Source: Acidimicrobiales bacterium AG-410-I20
GTDB taxonomy: Bacteria; Actinomycetota; Acidimicrobiia; Acidimicrobiales; MedAcidi-G1
Direction: 5' to 3'
NCBI GenBank assembly: GCA_949538625.1
Contig: CATISD010000145.1
Span: 1-37,187, forward strand
DNA length: 37,187 nt
The notes below the pieces were generated by a model, which was not told the origin of the DNA, did not search any database, and worked only from the letters and a program-made list of their open reading frames with translations. The position numbers and the translations under genes were made by a program. Below are positions 1 through 9,679 of the stretch, in pieces; within the stretch, counting starts at the first letter, position 1, and each line of letters opens with the position of its first letter.

Positions 1-2
1 AC

Positions 3-330
<328 letters not shown>

Positions 331-341
<11 letters not shown>

Positions 342-1764
342 GAAAGAACATGCAGGCACATGCGGGGGTTGTTGTGGTGATTGTGGTGGTTGTGGTGGTT
401 GTTGTGGTTGTTGTTGTGGTGGTTGTTGTGGTTGTGGTTGTGGTGGTGGTAGGCGGAACGTAATTCGGGCATCGCGGGTCTAACTCAACTGGTTCTTCTA
501 ACTCTTCATCGACTAAACAGGCAGCTGGATCAGAAAGTGTTCCATCGCAATTCAGTCCTTCTGGACGGTACAGAGCCTCAAAGTAATCAAGTGTGGTCGT
601 ATCTGTCTCCAACCATGTTCGGGTGCGTTCAGTGGACACTTCTGTGCATTCTTGTTGTATCTGTCGAGTTAATTGATCAGTCTGCTCACCAAGCACCCAG
701 GGTTGAGAGTAAAGCTGCACGGTAACTGAATCTGGAGTAACTGATGTCCAAAGGACCATTGGATAGGGCGTGCCATTCTTGAGTTTCAGGTCTGGCCAAC
801 CCCAAGAAATCGTAGCCTCACGACCATATGGGTATCTTCGGAAATATATCGAATGGCTTTTATATTCTTCAAAATCTAAACCAGCGAAGAAGGCAGCATT
901 AAATAATGTTGTAGCAAATTGCGAAATGCCGCCTCCAACCGTTTGTACGAGAACTCCGTAGACGATTGCTCCGTCTTCAACAAACCCATTTTCTATAGTT
1001 CGTTCACCAACGTGACCGTTAAGAGAGAACGTTTCTTCCGGTTCAATGACAACACCCCGAGTAAGTTCCGCTATGCGGTGAATGTTTGTTACACGAGGCC
1101 TTCCAGCAGGGTAGTAGGTAGTGAATTCTCCCACTAAATGTGAAGCACCCGTTGAAGCTATCCATTCTCTGTCACGCTCTCTGCTGACAGCTAGTAGATC
1201 AATAGTTACGTAGTCTTTACCTGAATCAAGAGCATCAGTTATGCGATTCACATCTTCTTGACTGCAACAAATAAGATCTGGTTGTCCTCCAACTATTTCT
1301 AACAAGTCATCATCGTTGGCTGTTAACCACACGTCGTTGCCTTCAATAAAGGCGTCACTGTAGGACGACGCTAATGATGCCTTCACCGACTCTTTGTCTA
1401 TTTTTATTGATGATCCATCAATAAAAAACCAAGTTCTCAATTCATCGGGGAAAAAAACAATTGGCCCCGCAGGACTTAATGTAAGAAATCCTTTTTCAAC
1501 AAGGTGGTTTAGATGGTTTATTGCCTGAAGCCGGTCGCTATAAGGAATAGGTGTAGGTGCAATAGCATCATTTTCTTCTATTTCAGCAGCAACTGGGATA
1601 GTTGACGTAAGAGAGATGAAAGACACATGCGGTTTTTTATCTGAGCCGGTAGAAGTTATTGCTGCAACTAGAAATAAAATTGCTGCGGTCGCGCTTACTA
1701 CAATCACCACACGCCATTTAATTGAGGTAGACGAGGTCCATCTTTGACCTTGACGTTTTAACAC
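331..1764 (-). CDS. VanW-like family protein with N-terminal TM segment; C-terminal poly-Thr tail probably not authentic
   Basis: N-terminal hydrophobic segment (VVIVVSATAAILFLVAAI) and VanW-type core 'GEFTTYYPAGRPRVTNIHRIAELTRGVVIEPEETFSLNGHVGERTIENGFVEDGAIVYGVLVQTVGGGISQFATTLFNAAFFAGLDF'. C-terminus after YVPP runs into the low-complexity tract. Confidence 0.8.
366..450. repeat. Low-complexity GGT/TGT tract (ACC/ACA poly-Thr on the minus strand)
   Basis: 382-450 is 23 consecutive GGT or TGT triplets; a GAT interrupts at 379-381 and further GTT/TGT/GGT triplets lie on the low-coordinate side. Confidence 0.9.
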
Positions 1765-1801
1765 AAGTTTTACCGTAGCGCTTGAAATGAATCGGGAAGA
1801 G

Positions 1802-2461
1802 TCAGAACAATTTCAATACGTTGGATTCCATTCCTCTTAACTCGTCATAATCAACTACTACACATTCAATTCCCCGATCTTCAGCCAAGACCTTTGCTTG
1901 TGGCTTTATTTCTTGAGCGACATACAGGCCTTTCACAGGGCTAAGTTCAGAGTCCCGATTTAGGAAATCGAGATATCGAGTGAGTTGTTCAACCCCATCG
2001 ATTTCTCCTCGTCTTTTAACTTCAACGGCGACGGTTATGCCTTCTTCGTTTTTACAAAGAAGATCCACAGGGCCGATTTCAGTAGGAAATTCTCTACGTA
2101 TTAGACGGAGTCCTTCGCCTAAAACCGAAGGATTCTCAGCAAGTAACTCTTGAATATGAGCTTCAACTCCGTCTTTTTGAAGTCCAGGATCCACTCCCAT
2201 CTCATAAGCACTATCGCTGAGCACCTCAAGAAAAGAGACGGTTAGGACTTCACCTTTAGAATTTGAAACACGCCAACGTCCTTCTTCTTCCACTAGGCGG
2301 TTTGGAGCATTCATCCAATTGAGAGGCTTATATGCCCCTCCGTCCGCATGAATAGCCACACAACCGTCTGCCTTTACCATTATTAGGCGCACAGCTTCAG
2401 GCAAATGAGCGGAAAGGCGGCCTTCATAATCAACAGTGCATTTAGCGATAACTAGTCGCAT
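1802..2461 (-). CDS. nucS: Endonuclease NucS/EndoMS (non-canonical mismatch repair)
   Basis: [23 protein letters not shown]...; nuclease core '[43 protein letters not shown]'; C-terminal LKLF motif. Confidence 0.9.
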   Translation of the reverse strand: MRLVIAKCTVDYEGRLSAHLPEAVRLIMVKADGCVAIHADGGAYKPLNWMNAPNRLVEEEGRWRVSNSKGEVLTVSFLEVLSDSAYEMGVDPGLQKDGVEAHIQELLAENPSVLGEGLRLIRREFPTEIGPVDLLCKNEEGITVAVEVKRRGEIDGVEQLTRYLDFLNRDSELSPVKGLYVAQEIKPQAKVLAEDRGIECVVVDYDELRGMESNVLKLF

Positions 2462-3241
2462 TTAAGGCCGTCCACTCTGATTTAAAAGTTCCAAAACTGT
2501 TTCAGCTAAGTCTGGGTGACAGATTAATAGGTCGGGGAGCCAGGGATCTAAGTTGTTATATGAAAGTGAAGAGCCATCAAGGCGTGATACATGAAGTCCA
2601 TGAGATAAAGCTACAGCAGCAGGAGCACAGTTATCCCACTCATATTGCCCACCAGAGTGAAGATAAATATCTGCTTCCCCCCGAACGACCGACATTGCTT
2701 TTGCCCCAGCGGAACCCATTTCAATCATTTCTCCTGATAACGCATTACAAACCATTTCCGCTTCATTTGGAGGACGTGAACGACTAATAACCAACCGCGG
2801 GGAGTCTGGAACAGAAGTAAGATTCGTTTCAGATTGATGATTGGCAATAGAAGTAGACAGAGTCAGATTCAAAGCGGGGAGAGCGACAGCACCTACAACA
2901 GGTACTCGATGAATTACTAAAGCAACGTGAACTGCCCAATCAGTTCTTGGAGGATCTCCGTACTCCCTTGTCCCATCCACAGGATCAATAATCCACACAC
3001 GATTGCTTTCGGAGCGGTTTGGGTGCACTGAGTGCGCTGTCCCTTCTTCTGAAAGGACAGCATCTTCTGGGCGAAATTCTGCTAAAGAGTCCATAAGAAA
3101 CTGGTGAGACTGTTGATCACCAATCGTTCCTAGATCTGCAAAATCGTCTTCGGAAATAAGCTCTCTTTGCTCAAGCAGCAGCATTCCAGCGCGAGTGGCT
3201 AGATCAGCAGCAAGCAAATGGTCATCATGTTCTACCTTCAA
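2462..3241 (-). CDS. cysQ: 3'(2'),5'-bisphosphate nucleotidase / inositol monophosphatase-family protein (CysQ-like)
   Basis: 'VLSEEG', 'VWIIDPVDGTREY' and 'GGQYEWDNCAPAAV' match IMPase/CysQ metal-binding motifs; divergent from cysD. Confidence 0.85.
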   Translation of the reverse strand: MKVEHDDHLLAADLATRAGMLLLEQRELISEDDFADLGTIGDQQSHQFLMDSLAEFRPEDAVLSEEGTAHSVHPNRSESNRVWIIDPVDGTREYGDPPRTDWAVHVALVIHRVPVVGAVALPALNLTLSTSIANHQSETNLTSVPDSPRLVISRSRPPNEAEMVCNALSGEMIEMGSAGAKAMSVVRGEADIYLHSGGQYEWDNCAPAAVALSHGLHVSRLDGSSLSYNNLDPWLPDLLICHPDLAETVLELLNQSGRP

Positions 3242-3308
3242 GGGTCACCATCTTAGAAGGACAGGGTTAGCATATGTATAGAAATATTAAAATCTTTGGA
3301 AAGAAGTC

Positions 3309-4223
3309 ATGAGTATCACTACGTATGAACTCAATCACTTAGATCAGTTAGAGGCGGAAGCGATTCACATATTTCGGGAAGTCGCTGCCGAATTTGAGCG
3401 CCCTTGTTTAATGTTTTCCGGTGGTAAAGATTCCATAGTGATGCTGCATCTGGCAGCTAAAGCCTTTTGGCCTGCCCGTCTACCATTCCCGGTGATGCAT
3501 GTTGACACTGGTCACAATTTTCCTGAAGTTCTTGATTTCAGAGACAAGCGTGTTGAAGAATTAGGAGCCAGATTAGTAGTTGCCTCAGTGCAGAAGTCAA
3601 TTGATGATGGAAAAGTTGTTGAAGAAACCGGGCCTCGGGCGAGCCGAAATCGTTTACAAACCACAACATTGCTAGATGCCATTGAAGAACATAAATTTGA
3701 TGCACTTTTCGGAGGAGCCCGCCGTGATGAAGAAAAAGCACGAGCCAAAGAGCGGGTTTATTCATTTCGTGACGATTTTGGCCAATGGTATCCAAAAAAT
3801 CAGCGTCCGGAATTATGGAACCTTTACAACGGCCGAATACGAATAGGAGAACATATCCGGGTTTTCCCTATATCAAACTGGACTGAATTAGATATTTGGC
3901 AATACATAGCAAGAGAAAACGTTGAAATACCGAAAGTATATTTTGCTCATGACCGCCAAGTGTTTTCCCGCGACGGAATGTGGCTCGCTGATTCTCAATT
4001 CGTAACTCGAACCGAAGATGAAGAAGTAATAACACGTAGAGTTCGCTACAGAACAGTGGGGGATATGAGTTGCACCGGTGCCGTAGAGTCTGAAGCTGAA
4101 ACACTGGAACAAATTATTGAAGAGGTGTCAGCTACTCGTATAACAGAACGTGGGGCAACACGCGCTGATGACCGAGTCTCGGAAGCAGCTATGGAAGACC
4201 GCAAAAAAGAAGGGTATTTCTAA
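3309..4223 (+). CDS. cysD: Sulfate adenylyltransferase subunit 2
   Basis: 'CLMFSGGKDSIVMLHLAAKAFWPARLPFPVMHVDTGHNFPEVLDFRD' PP-loop; 'GGARRDEEKARAKERVYSFRDDFGQWYPKNQRPELWNLYNGR'. Confidence 0.96.
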   Translation: MSITTYELNHLDQLEAEAIHIFREVAAEFERPCLMFSGGKDSIVMLHLAAKAFWPARLPFPVMHVDTGHNFPEVLDFRDKRVEELGARLVVASVQKSIDDGKVVEETGPRASRNRLQTTTLLDAIEEHKFDALFGGARRDEEKARAKERVYSFRDDFGQWYPKNQRPELWNLYNGRIRIGEHIRVFPISNWTELDIWQYIARENVEIPKVYFAHDRQVFSRDGMWLADSQFVTRTEDEEVITRRVRYRTVGDMSCTGAVESEAETLEQIIEEVSATRITERGATRADDRVSEAAMEDRKKEGYF

Positions 4224-5479
4224 TGGAATTTCTTCGTTTTGCTACAGCTGGGAGTGTTGATGACGGTAAGTCAACTTTGATTGGAAGATTACTTTACGAC
4301 ACAAAATCAATCTTTCAAGACCAAATGGAATCTATTGAAAAAACTTCGGTCCAAATGGGAAATGACTATACAAATCTTGCATTACTAACTGATGGTCTCC
4401 GAGCAGAACGAGAGCAGGGGATAACGATTGATGTTGCTTACCGTTACTTTGCTACGCCCAAACGAAAGTTCATTATTGCAGACACACCCGGGCATATTCA
4501 GTACACACGCAATATGGTCACTGGAGCATCAACAGCTGATGTGGCACTTGTTCTAGTGGATGCTCGCCATGGAGTCGTGGAGCAATCAAGGAGGCATGCT
4601 TTTCTAGCATCGTTACTTCGAATCCCACACCTAGTCGTATGCGTAAACAAAATGGATCTAATTGGTTACGACGAGAAAGCATTCAACGAAGTAAAAGAAG
4701 AATTCCGTAACTTTGCAATGAAATTAGAGATTCCTGATTTGACATTCATCCCAGTCTCAGCTTTGCATGGAGACAATGTGGTAGAAAGATCTGCAAATAT
4801 GCCTTGGTATGAAGGGTCTTCTTTGCTTCATCACTTAGAAGAAGTTCATATTGCCAGCGATCGAAACCATATCGATGCACGGTTCCCAGTTCAATATGTC
4901 ATCCGTCCACAAAGTGACGAACATCATGACTATCGAGGGTACGCGGGGACAGTAGCAGGAGGGGTCTTCAAACCCGGAGACGAAGTCATGGTGCTACCAA
5001 GCGGCTTTACTTCAACCGTGGCTTCAGTGGATTCCTATGATGGCCCTGTTGATGAAGCATTTGGACCAATGGCAGTAACTATACGCCTTACAGATGATAT
5101 TGATATCTCGCGAGGCGACATGATTTGTCGACCAAATAATCAACCAGTTGCCAGTCAAGATATACAAGCCATGGTGTGTTGGATGTCGGAAAGTGCAGGT
5201 CTTACCCCTCGGATGAAGCTGGCTTTGAAACATACAACAAGGTCAAGCCGGGTTATGGTCACAGATCTTCATTACAGAATTGATGTGAATACTTTGCATC
5301 GAGAAGAAAGTCCATCTTCTCTTCAACTCAATGAAATTGGTCGGATCGCTTTGAGGAGCACTCAACCACTTTTCTTTGATGAATACCGTCGAAATCGGAA
5401 TACGGGCTCGTTCATACTTGTAGATGAAGCAACCAACGCCACTGTAGCAGCAGGCATAATTGTCGGTTCCGGAACCTAA
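4223..5479 (+). CDS. cysN: Sulfate adenylyltransferase subunit 1 (GTPase)
   Basis: 'TAGSVDDGKSTLIGRLLYDTKSIFQDQ', 'REQGITIDVAYRYFATPKRKFIIADTPGHIQYTRNMVTGAST', 'NKMDLI'. Confidence 0.96.
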   Translation: MEFLRFATAGSVDDGKSTLIGRLLYDTKSIFQDQMESIEKTSVQMGNDYTNLALLTDGLRAEREQGITIDVAYRYFATPKRKFIIADTPGHIQYTRNMVTGASTADVALVLVDARHGVVEQSRRHAFLASLLRIPHLVVCVNKMDLIGYDEKAFNEVKEEFRNFAMKLEIPDLTFIPVSALHGDNVVERSANMPWYEGSSLLHHLEEVHIASDRNHIDARFPVQYVIRPQSDEHHDYRGYAGTVAGGVFKPGDEVMVLPSGFTSTVASVDSYDGPVDEAFGPMAVTIRLTDDIDISRGDMICRPNNQPVASQDIQAMVCWMSESAGLTPRMKLALKHTTRSSRVMVTDLHYRIDVNTLHREESPSSLQLNEIGRIALRSTQPLFFDEYRRNRNTGSFILVDEATNATVAAGIIVGSGT

Positions 5480-5480
5480 C

Positions 5481-6077
5481 ATGGCTGACCACAATCCCAA
5501 CATCGTTTGGAATTCGGATGGTTTTAGCCATGAGGAAAGGTCAGCTGCTACGGGATTAAATGGTGCAACTATATGGTTTACTGGACTTTCTGGTTCAGGA
5601 AAATCTACGGTTGCTGCTGCTTGTGAACGTCTTTTGATTGCTTCTGGGAAACCTGCGTATCTACTAGATGGAGATAATTTGCGGTATGGCCTTAACAAAG
5701 ACCTTGGCTTTTCGGCCGAAGATCGGCATGAAAATGTTCGTCGTGTATCAGAAGTTGCACGGTTGTTCTCTGATGCCGGATTCATTTCTTTGGTGCCGCT
5801 CATAAGTCCTTACAACAAAGATCGAGAAATGGCGAGAGAAGTGCATGAGCTAGCAGGTATACCTTTTTTTGAAGTGTTCCTTAATGCCACAGTTGATGTA
5901 TGTGAAAAACGTGACCCAAAAGGACTTTATGCAAAAGCTAGAGCAGGAGAGTTGAAAGGCTTCACAGGCATAGATGATCCATACGAGAAACCGGATTCAC
6001 CAGATTTAGTCATTAGTCCCGAAGATGGCGCTCCGTTTGCTGTAGCGACAAAAGTAATAACTCTTCTAGAAAACTAA
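5481..6077 (+). CDS. cysC: Adenylylsulfate (APS) kinase
   Basis: 'GATIWFTGLSGSGKSTVAAACERLL', 'AYLLDGDNLRYGLNKDLGFSAEDRHENVRR', 'SLVPLISPYNKDREMAREV'. Start set to the ATG at 5481, just after the cysN stop. Confidence 0.95.
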   Translation: MADHNPNIVWNSDGFSHEERSAATGLNGATIWFTGLSGSGKSTVAAACERLLIASGKPAYLLDGDNLRYGLNKDLGFSAEDRHENVRRVSEVARLFSDAGFISLVPLISPYNKDREMAREVHELAGIPFFEVFLNATVDVCEKRDPKGLYAKARAGELKGFTGIDDPYEKPDSPDLVISPEDGAPFAVATKVITLLEN

Positions 6078-6089
6078 CTCGAGAAATAG

Positions 6090-7790
6090 TCAAGATCGAG
6101 TAAGGGGCTTGTATTTAAGACGAGTTGGGGCACTATCCGCTCCTAACTCTTTTCTACGAACGCTCTCGTATTCATCGAAGTTTCCCTCGAACCATCGAAC
6201 TTGAGAATTCCCCTCAAAAGCCAACACATGAGTAGCAACACGATCAAGAAACCAGCGATCATGACTAATAATCACAGCACATCCGGGATAAGTCTCTAAC
6301 CCACCTTCAAGAGCACGAAGAGTGTCAACATCTAGATCGTTAGTTGGTTCATCTAAGAGCAGTAAGTTGGAGCCGCTTTTAAGCACCTTCGCCAGATGAA
6401 CACGGTTCCTTTCTCCACCGGACAATTCCCCAACCTTTTTCTGTTGATCGGATCCTTTGAAATTAAACGAAGCTACATACGCCCTACCATTTACTTCCCT
6501 TGCTCCAACTTGGATGAACTCTTGACCATCAGTAATTTCTTCAAAAACAGAACGTTCCGAGTCAAGCGACTCACGTGACTGATCAACATAACCCAGTTCA
6601 ACAGTTGAACCGATACGGATTTCCCCAGAATCAGGAGTATATGGAGAATCTTGATTCTGTTCTGAAGCAGCGATAAGCATTCGAAATAATGTGGTCTTAC
6701 CGGCTCCGTTCCCGCCAATTACACCGACAATCCCCGCCGGAGGGAGAATAAAAGATAAATCTTCGATAAGAAGGCTGTCTCCGAACCCCTTTGAAATACT
6801 TTCAACTTCAATAACTTGATCTCCAAGGCGCTGGTTAGCGGGAATCGTAATTTGTAGCTCCCCATCTCTTTGACCAGCTTCCGCAGCCTCAGCTACTAGT
6901 TTTTCGTATGCTGCTAAGCGAGCCTTCCCTTTGGCTTGTCGCGCCTTGGGAGCCATACGTACCCACTCCAACTCACGCTCTAAAGTCCGTTGTCTAGCCG
7001 AGTCTGTTTTTTCTTCGGCTTCAAGGCGAGCACGTTTTTGCTCAAGCCAACCAGAATAATTTCCTTCGTAGGGGATACCTTTTCCTCGGTCTAACTCAAG
7101 TATCCACCCAGCGACATTGTCCAGAAAATATCGGTCGTGTGTAATGGCGATAACAGTTCCTGAATAGTCGCGTAAGGATCGTTCCAGCCAAGCTACTGAC
7201 TCTGCATCGAGATGATTAGTAGGTTCATCCAAAAGTAAGAGGTCTGGTCGTGATAGAAGCAGCTTACAGAGAGCTACACGGCGACGTTCGCCACCAGAAA
7301 GATGAGAAACGTTACTTTCGGCTGGCGGCAGGCGCAATGCATCCATCGCAATGTCAATAGTTCGCTGGAGATCCCAAGCACCCGCTGATTCAATTTGTTG
7401 CTCAAGATCTGCTTGTTCTTCACCTAATTTTTCATAGTCCGCTTCAGGGTCAGCCCATGCGGCTAAAACTTCGTCATACCTCGATAAAAGATTTGAAATT
7501 TCACCAAGACCTTCCATCACATTGCCTAGAACGTCTTTTTCGGGGTTGAGTCCAGGTTCTTGTTCTAATAGTCCAACTGTGAACCCATCAGTAAGTCGAG
7601 CTTCGCCTGAAAATTCTTCATCTAATCCCGCCATGATTTTAAGTAAAGACGATTTTCCTGCACCATTTGGACCAAGAACCCCAATTTTTGCTCCTGGGTA
7701 AAAAGCCAGGGTGATGTCTTTCAAAACTTCGCGGTCAGGCGGATAAAACCGACCAACCTTATGCATTGTGTAAATGAATTGTGCGTTCAC
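6090..7790 (-). CDS. ettA: Energy-dependent translational throttle-type ABC-F ATPase
   Basis: Two ABC domains (GPNGAGKS / GGNGAGKT; LSGGERRRVALCKLLLSRPDLLLLDEPTNHLD / LSGGERNRVHLAKVLKSGSNLLLLDEPTNDLD); N-terminus 'IYTMHKVGRFYPPDREVLKDI' is EttA-like. Confidence 0.93.
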   Translation of the reverse strand: MNAQFIYTMHKVGRFYPPDREVLKDITLAFYPGAKIGVLGPNGAGKSSLLKIMAGLDEEFSGEARLTDGFTVGLLEQEPGLNPEKDVLGNVMEGLGEISNLLSRYDEVLAAWADPEADYEKLGEEQADLEQQIESAGAWDLQRTIDIAMDALRLPPAESNVSHLSGGERRRVALCKLLLSRPDLLLLDEPTNHLDAESVAWLERSLRDYSGTVIAITHDRYFLDNVAGWILELDRGKGIPYEGNYSGWLEQKRARLEAEEKTDSARQRTLERELEWVRMAPKARQAKGKARLAAYEKLVAEAAEAGQRDGELQITIPANQRLGDQVIEVESISKGFGDSLLIEDLSFILPPAGIVGVIGGNGAGKTTLFRMLIAASEQNQDSPYTPDSGEIRIGSTVELGYVDQSRESLDSERSVFEEITDGQEFIQVGAREVNGRAYVASFNFKGSDQQKKVGELSGGERNRVHLAKVLKSGSNLLLLDEPTNDLDVDTLRALEGGLETYPGCAVIISHDRWFLDRVATHVLAFEGNSQVRWFEGNFDEYESVRRKELGADSAPTRLKYKPLTRS

Positions 7791-7854
7791 AGAAGTGAGG
7801 TTACTTCCTGTTCACCTAGGCCCCGTTGTTGGGAATGACATAACATAAAACCGC

Positions 7855-8478
7855 ATGATTGAAGCAGCTCTTTTTGACTTTGGAGGAGTCATCCTCACAA
7901 GCCCGTTTGAAACATTCGCGGCTTATGAAATTGAAGCTGGATTGCCACAAAACACAATACGGACGTTGAACTCTACAAATCCAGATGCTAACGCTTGGGC
8001 AAAATTTGAACGCCGAGAAATTAACTCAGAAGAATTCATTGCGCTTTTCCAGATCGAAGCAGCCGAGCAAGGTTTCGTGGTTGACGCCAGAAAACTAATT
8101 GAAAATTTACATGGAGCGTTAAGGCCCAACATGGTGGAGGCACTTCGTCGTTGCTCAAACAACCTTAAGACGGCCATGCTGACTAACAACATAACTCCAA
8201 TTGGATCACAGCCTCTTTCAGCGGATGTCCAAGAAGTAGTTGAAATGTTCGACGTGATTATTGAGTCAAGTGTTGAAGGGTGCCGAAAGCCAGAGGACAA
8301 ATTTTACGAAATAGCATGTAGTCGATTAAATGTAGAACCTGCTAACTGCGTGTTTTTAGATGATCTCGGTGTGAACTTGAAACCTGCACGAGCAATGGGC
8401 ATGTCAACAATCAAAGTCGTGGATCCAGAGCAAGCTATTGCAGAATTATCGACAGTTGTCGGATTCCCTTTGAGTTGA
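7855..8478 (+). CDS. HAD-superfamily hydrolase (subfamily IA-like)
   Basis: 'ALFDFGGVI' motif I, 'AMLTNN' motif II, 'CRKPEDKFYEIA' and 'CVFLDDLGVNLKPARAMGM'. Confidence 0.88.
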   Translation: MIEAALFDFGGVILTSPFETFAAYEIEAGLPQNTIRTLNSTNPDANAWAKFERREINSEEFIALFQIEAAEQGFVVDARKLIENLHGALRPNMVEALRRCSNNLKTAMLTNNITPIGSQPLSADVQEVVEMFDVIIESSVEGCRKPEDKFYEIACSRLNVEPANCVFLDDLGVNLKPARAMGMSTIKVVDPEQAIAELSTVVGFPLS

Positions 8479-8495
8479 GCGCTAACGTCAATTTC

Positions 8496-9278
8496 ATGCG
8501 AATTGTAACTTGGAACGTTAACTCACTAAAAGCACGGCTTTCTCGCGTTGAGGCTTGGATAAAAACTGTAGAACCAGACGTGCTTTGTTTACAAGAAACA
8601 AAAATGACAGACGAAGCATTCCCGCACGAGTCGTTTTCCTCGCTTGGATATGAATCGGCTCATTATGGAGAAGGCCGGTGGAATGGTGTAGCCATAATTT
8701 CCAAAGTAGGGCTTGAAAAGGTAAGACAAGGTTTTGAAGATGGGAGAGACGACCCTGATCCTGATGCAAGAATTCTATGGGCAACTTGTGGAGGGGTCCG
8801 AATCGCTTCTTGCTATGTGCCAAATGGACGTGAAGTCGGCCATGACCACTATCACTATAAACTCGACTGGCTTGATCGATTAAAAGATGATTTGAAAGCA
8901 AATGCCGACTGTTCAAAAGAACAAGTAGCAATAGTTGGTGACTTCAATGTGGCCCCCGATGACCGAGATGTTTGGAGCCCAGAAGCCTTTGCCGGTATGA
9001 CGCATGTGACAAAAGAAGAACGAAAAGCAGTATCAAGCTTGATTGATTTAGGTTTAGTAGATGCGTTTAGAGAAAAATTTGATCAACCAGGACTATTTTC
9101 TTGGTGGGATTATCGCGGCGGATCTTTTTATAAAAAGCAAGGGATGCGCATTGATTTAATTCTGACTTCTGCGCCATTAACAGAGAAATTAGAATTCATA
9201 GTCGTAGACCGGAATGAACGTAAAGGCGAAAAACCCTCCGACCATGCTCCGGTTGTTGCAGATTTCAAAGCGACTTGA
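8496..9278 (+). CDS. xthA: Exodeoxyribonuclease III / AP endonuclease
   Basis: 'MRIVTWNVNSLKARLSRV', 'PDVLCLQETKMTDEAFP', 'VAIVGDFNVAP', 'GMRIDLILTSAPL', 'PSDHAPVVADF'. Confidence 0.95.
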   Translation: MRIVTWNVNSLKARLSRVEAWIKTVEPDVLCLQETKMTDEAFPHESFSSLGYESAHYGEGRWNGVAIISKVGLEKVRQGFEDGRDDPDPDARILWATCGGVRIASCYVPNGREVGHDHYHYKLDWLDRLKDDLKANADCSKEQVAIVGDFNVAPDDRDVWSPEAFAGMTHVTKEERKAVSSLIDLGLVDAFREKFDQPGLFSWWDYRGGSFYKKQGMRIDLILTSAPLTEKLEFIVVDRNERKGEKPSDHAPVVADFKAT

Positions 9279-9679
9279 TTCGAATGGGTCCTCCCCCTAG
9301 TCCCAAACCTAAAGAAGGAATCTACTTGTCAGAAATGCGAAGAATTTGTTTAAATCTGCCTGAAACTGAAGAGCGATTCAACCATGGTATGCCAGGATTT
9401 GCAATAAAAAATAGAAGTGCTTTCGTTTTTTTGAGACAATCGCGGAAAGAAAATCATGCAGCCCTTTGGTTCAAAGCTTCATCAGGGGTCCAAGAAGAAT
9501 TAGTCGAGCAAGACCCTGATCGTTTCTTTGCACCCCCATATTTAGGCCCAGCTGGCTGGGTAGGCATGCGTTTAGATATTGATTTGGACTGGGAAGAAGT
9601 AGCAGAAGCAATGGAGCAAGCATGGCGACTAGTTGCTCCCAAGAAGGCAATCAAAGAATTCGAAGATGCTACTTTTTAA
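9275..9679 (+). CDS. MmcQ/YjbR family protein
   Basis: 'MRRICLNLPETEERFNHGMPGFAIKNRSAFVFLR...ALWFKAS' and 'GPAGWVGMRLDIDLDWEEVAEAMEQAWRLVAPK'. The true start may be downstream of 9275. Confidence 0.8.
   Translation: MIRMGPPPSPKPKEGIYLSEMRRICLNLPETEERFNHGMPGFAIKNRSAFVFLRQSRKENHAALWFKASSGVQEELVEQDPDRFFAPPYLGPAGWVGMRLDIDLDWEEVAEAMEQAWRLVAPKKAIKEFEDATF

Noticed and set aside
5243-5803. 186-aa minus-strand ORF across cysN/cysC
   Set aside because: Antisense to two confidently identified genes; no domain signal.
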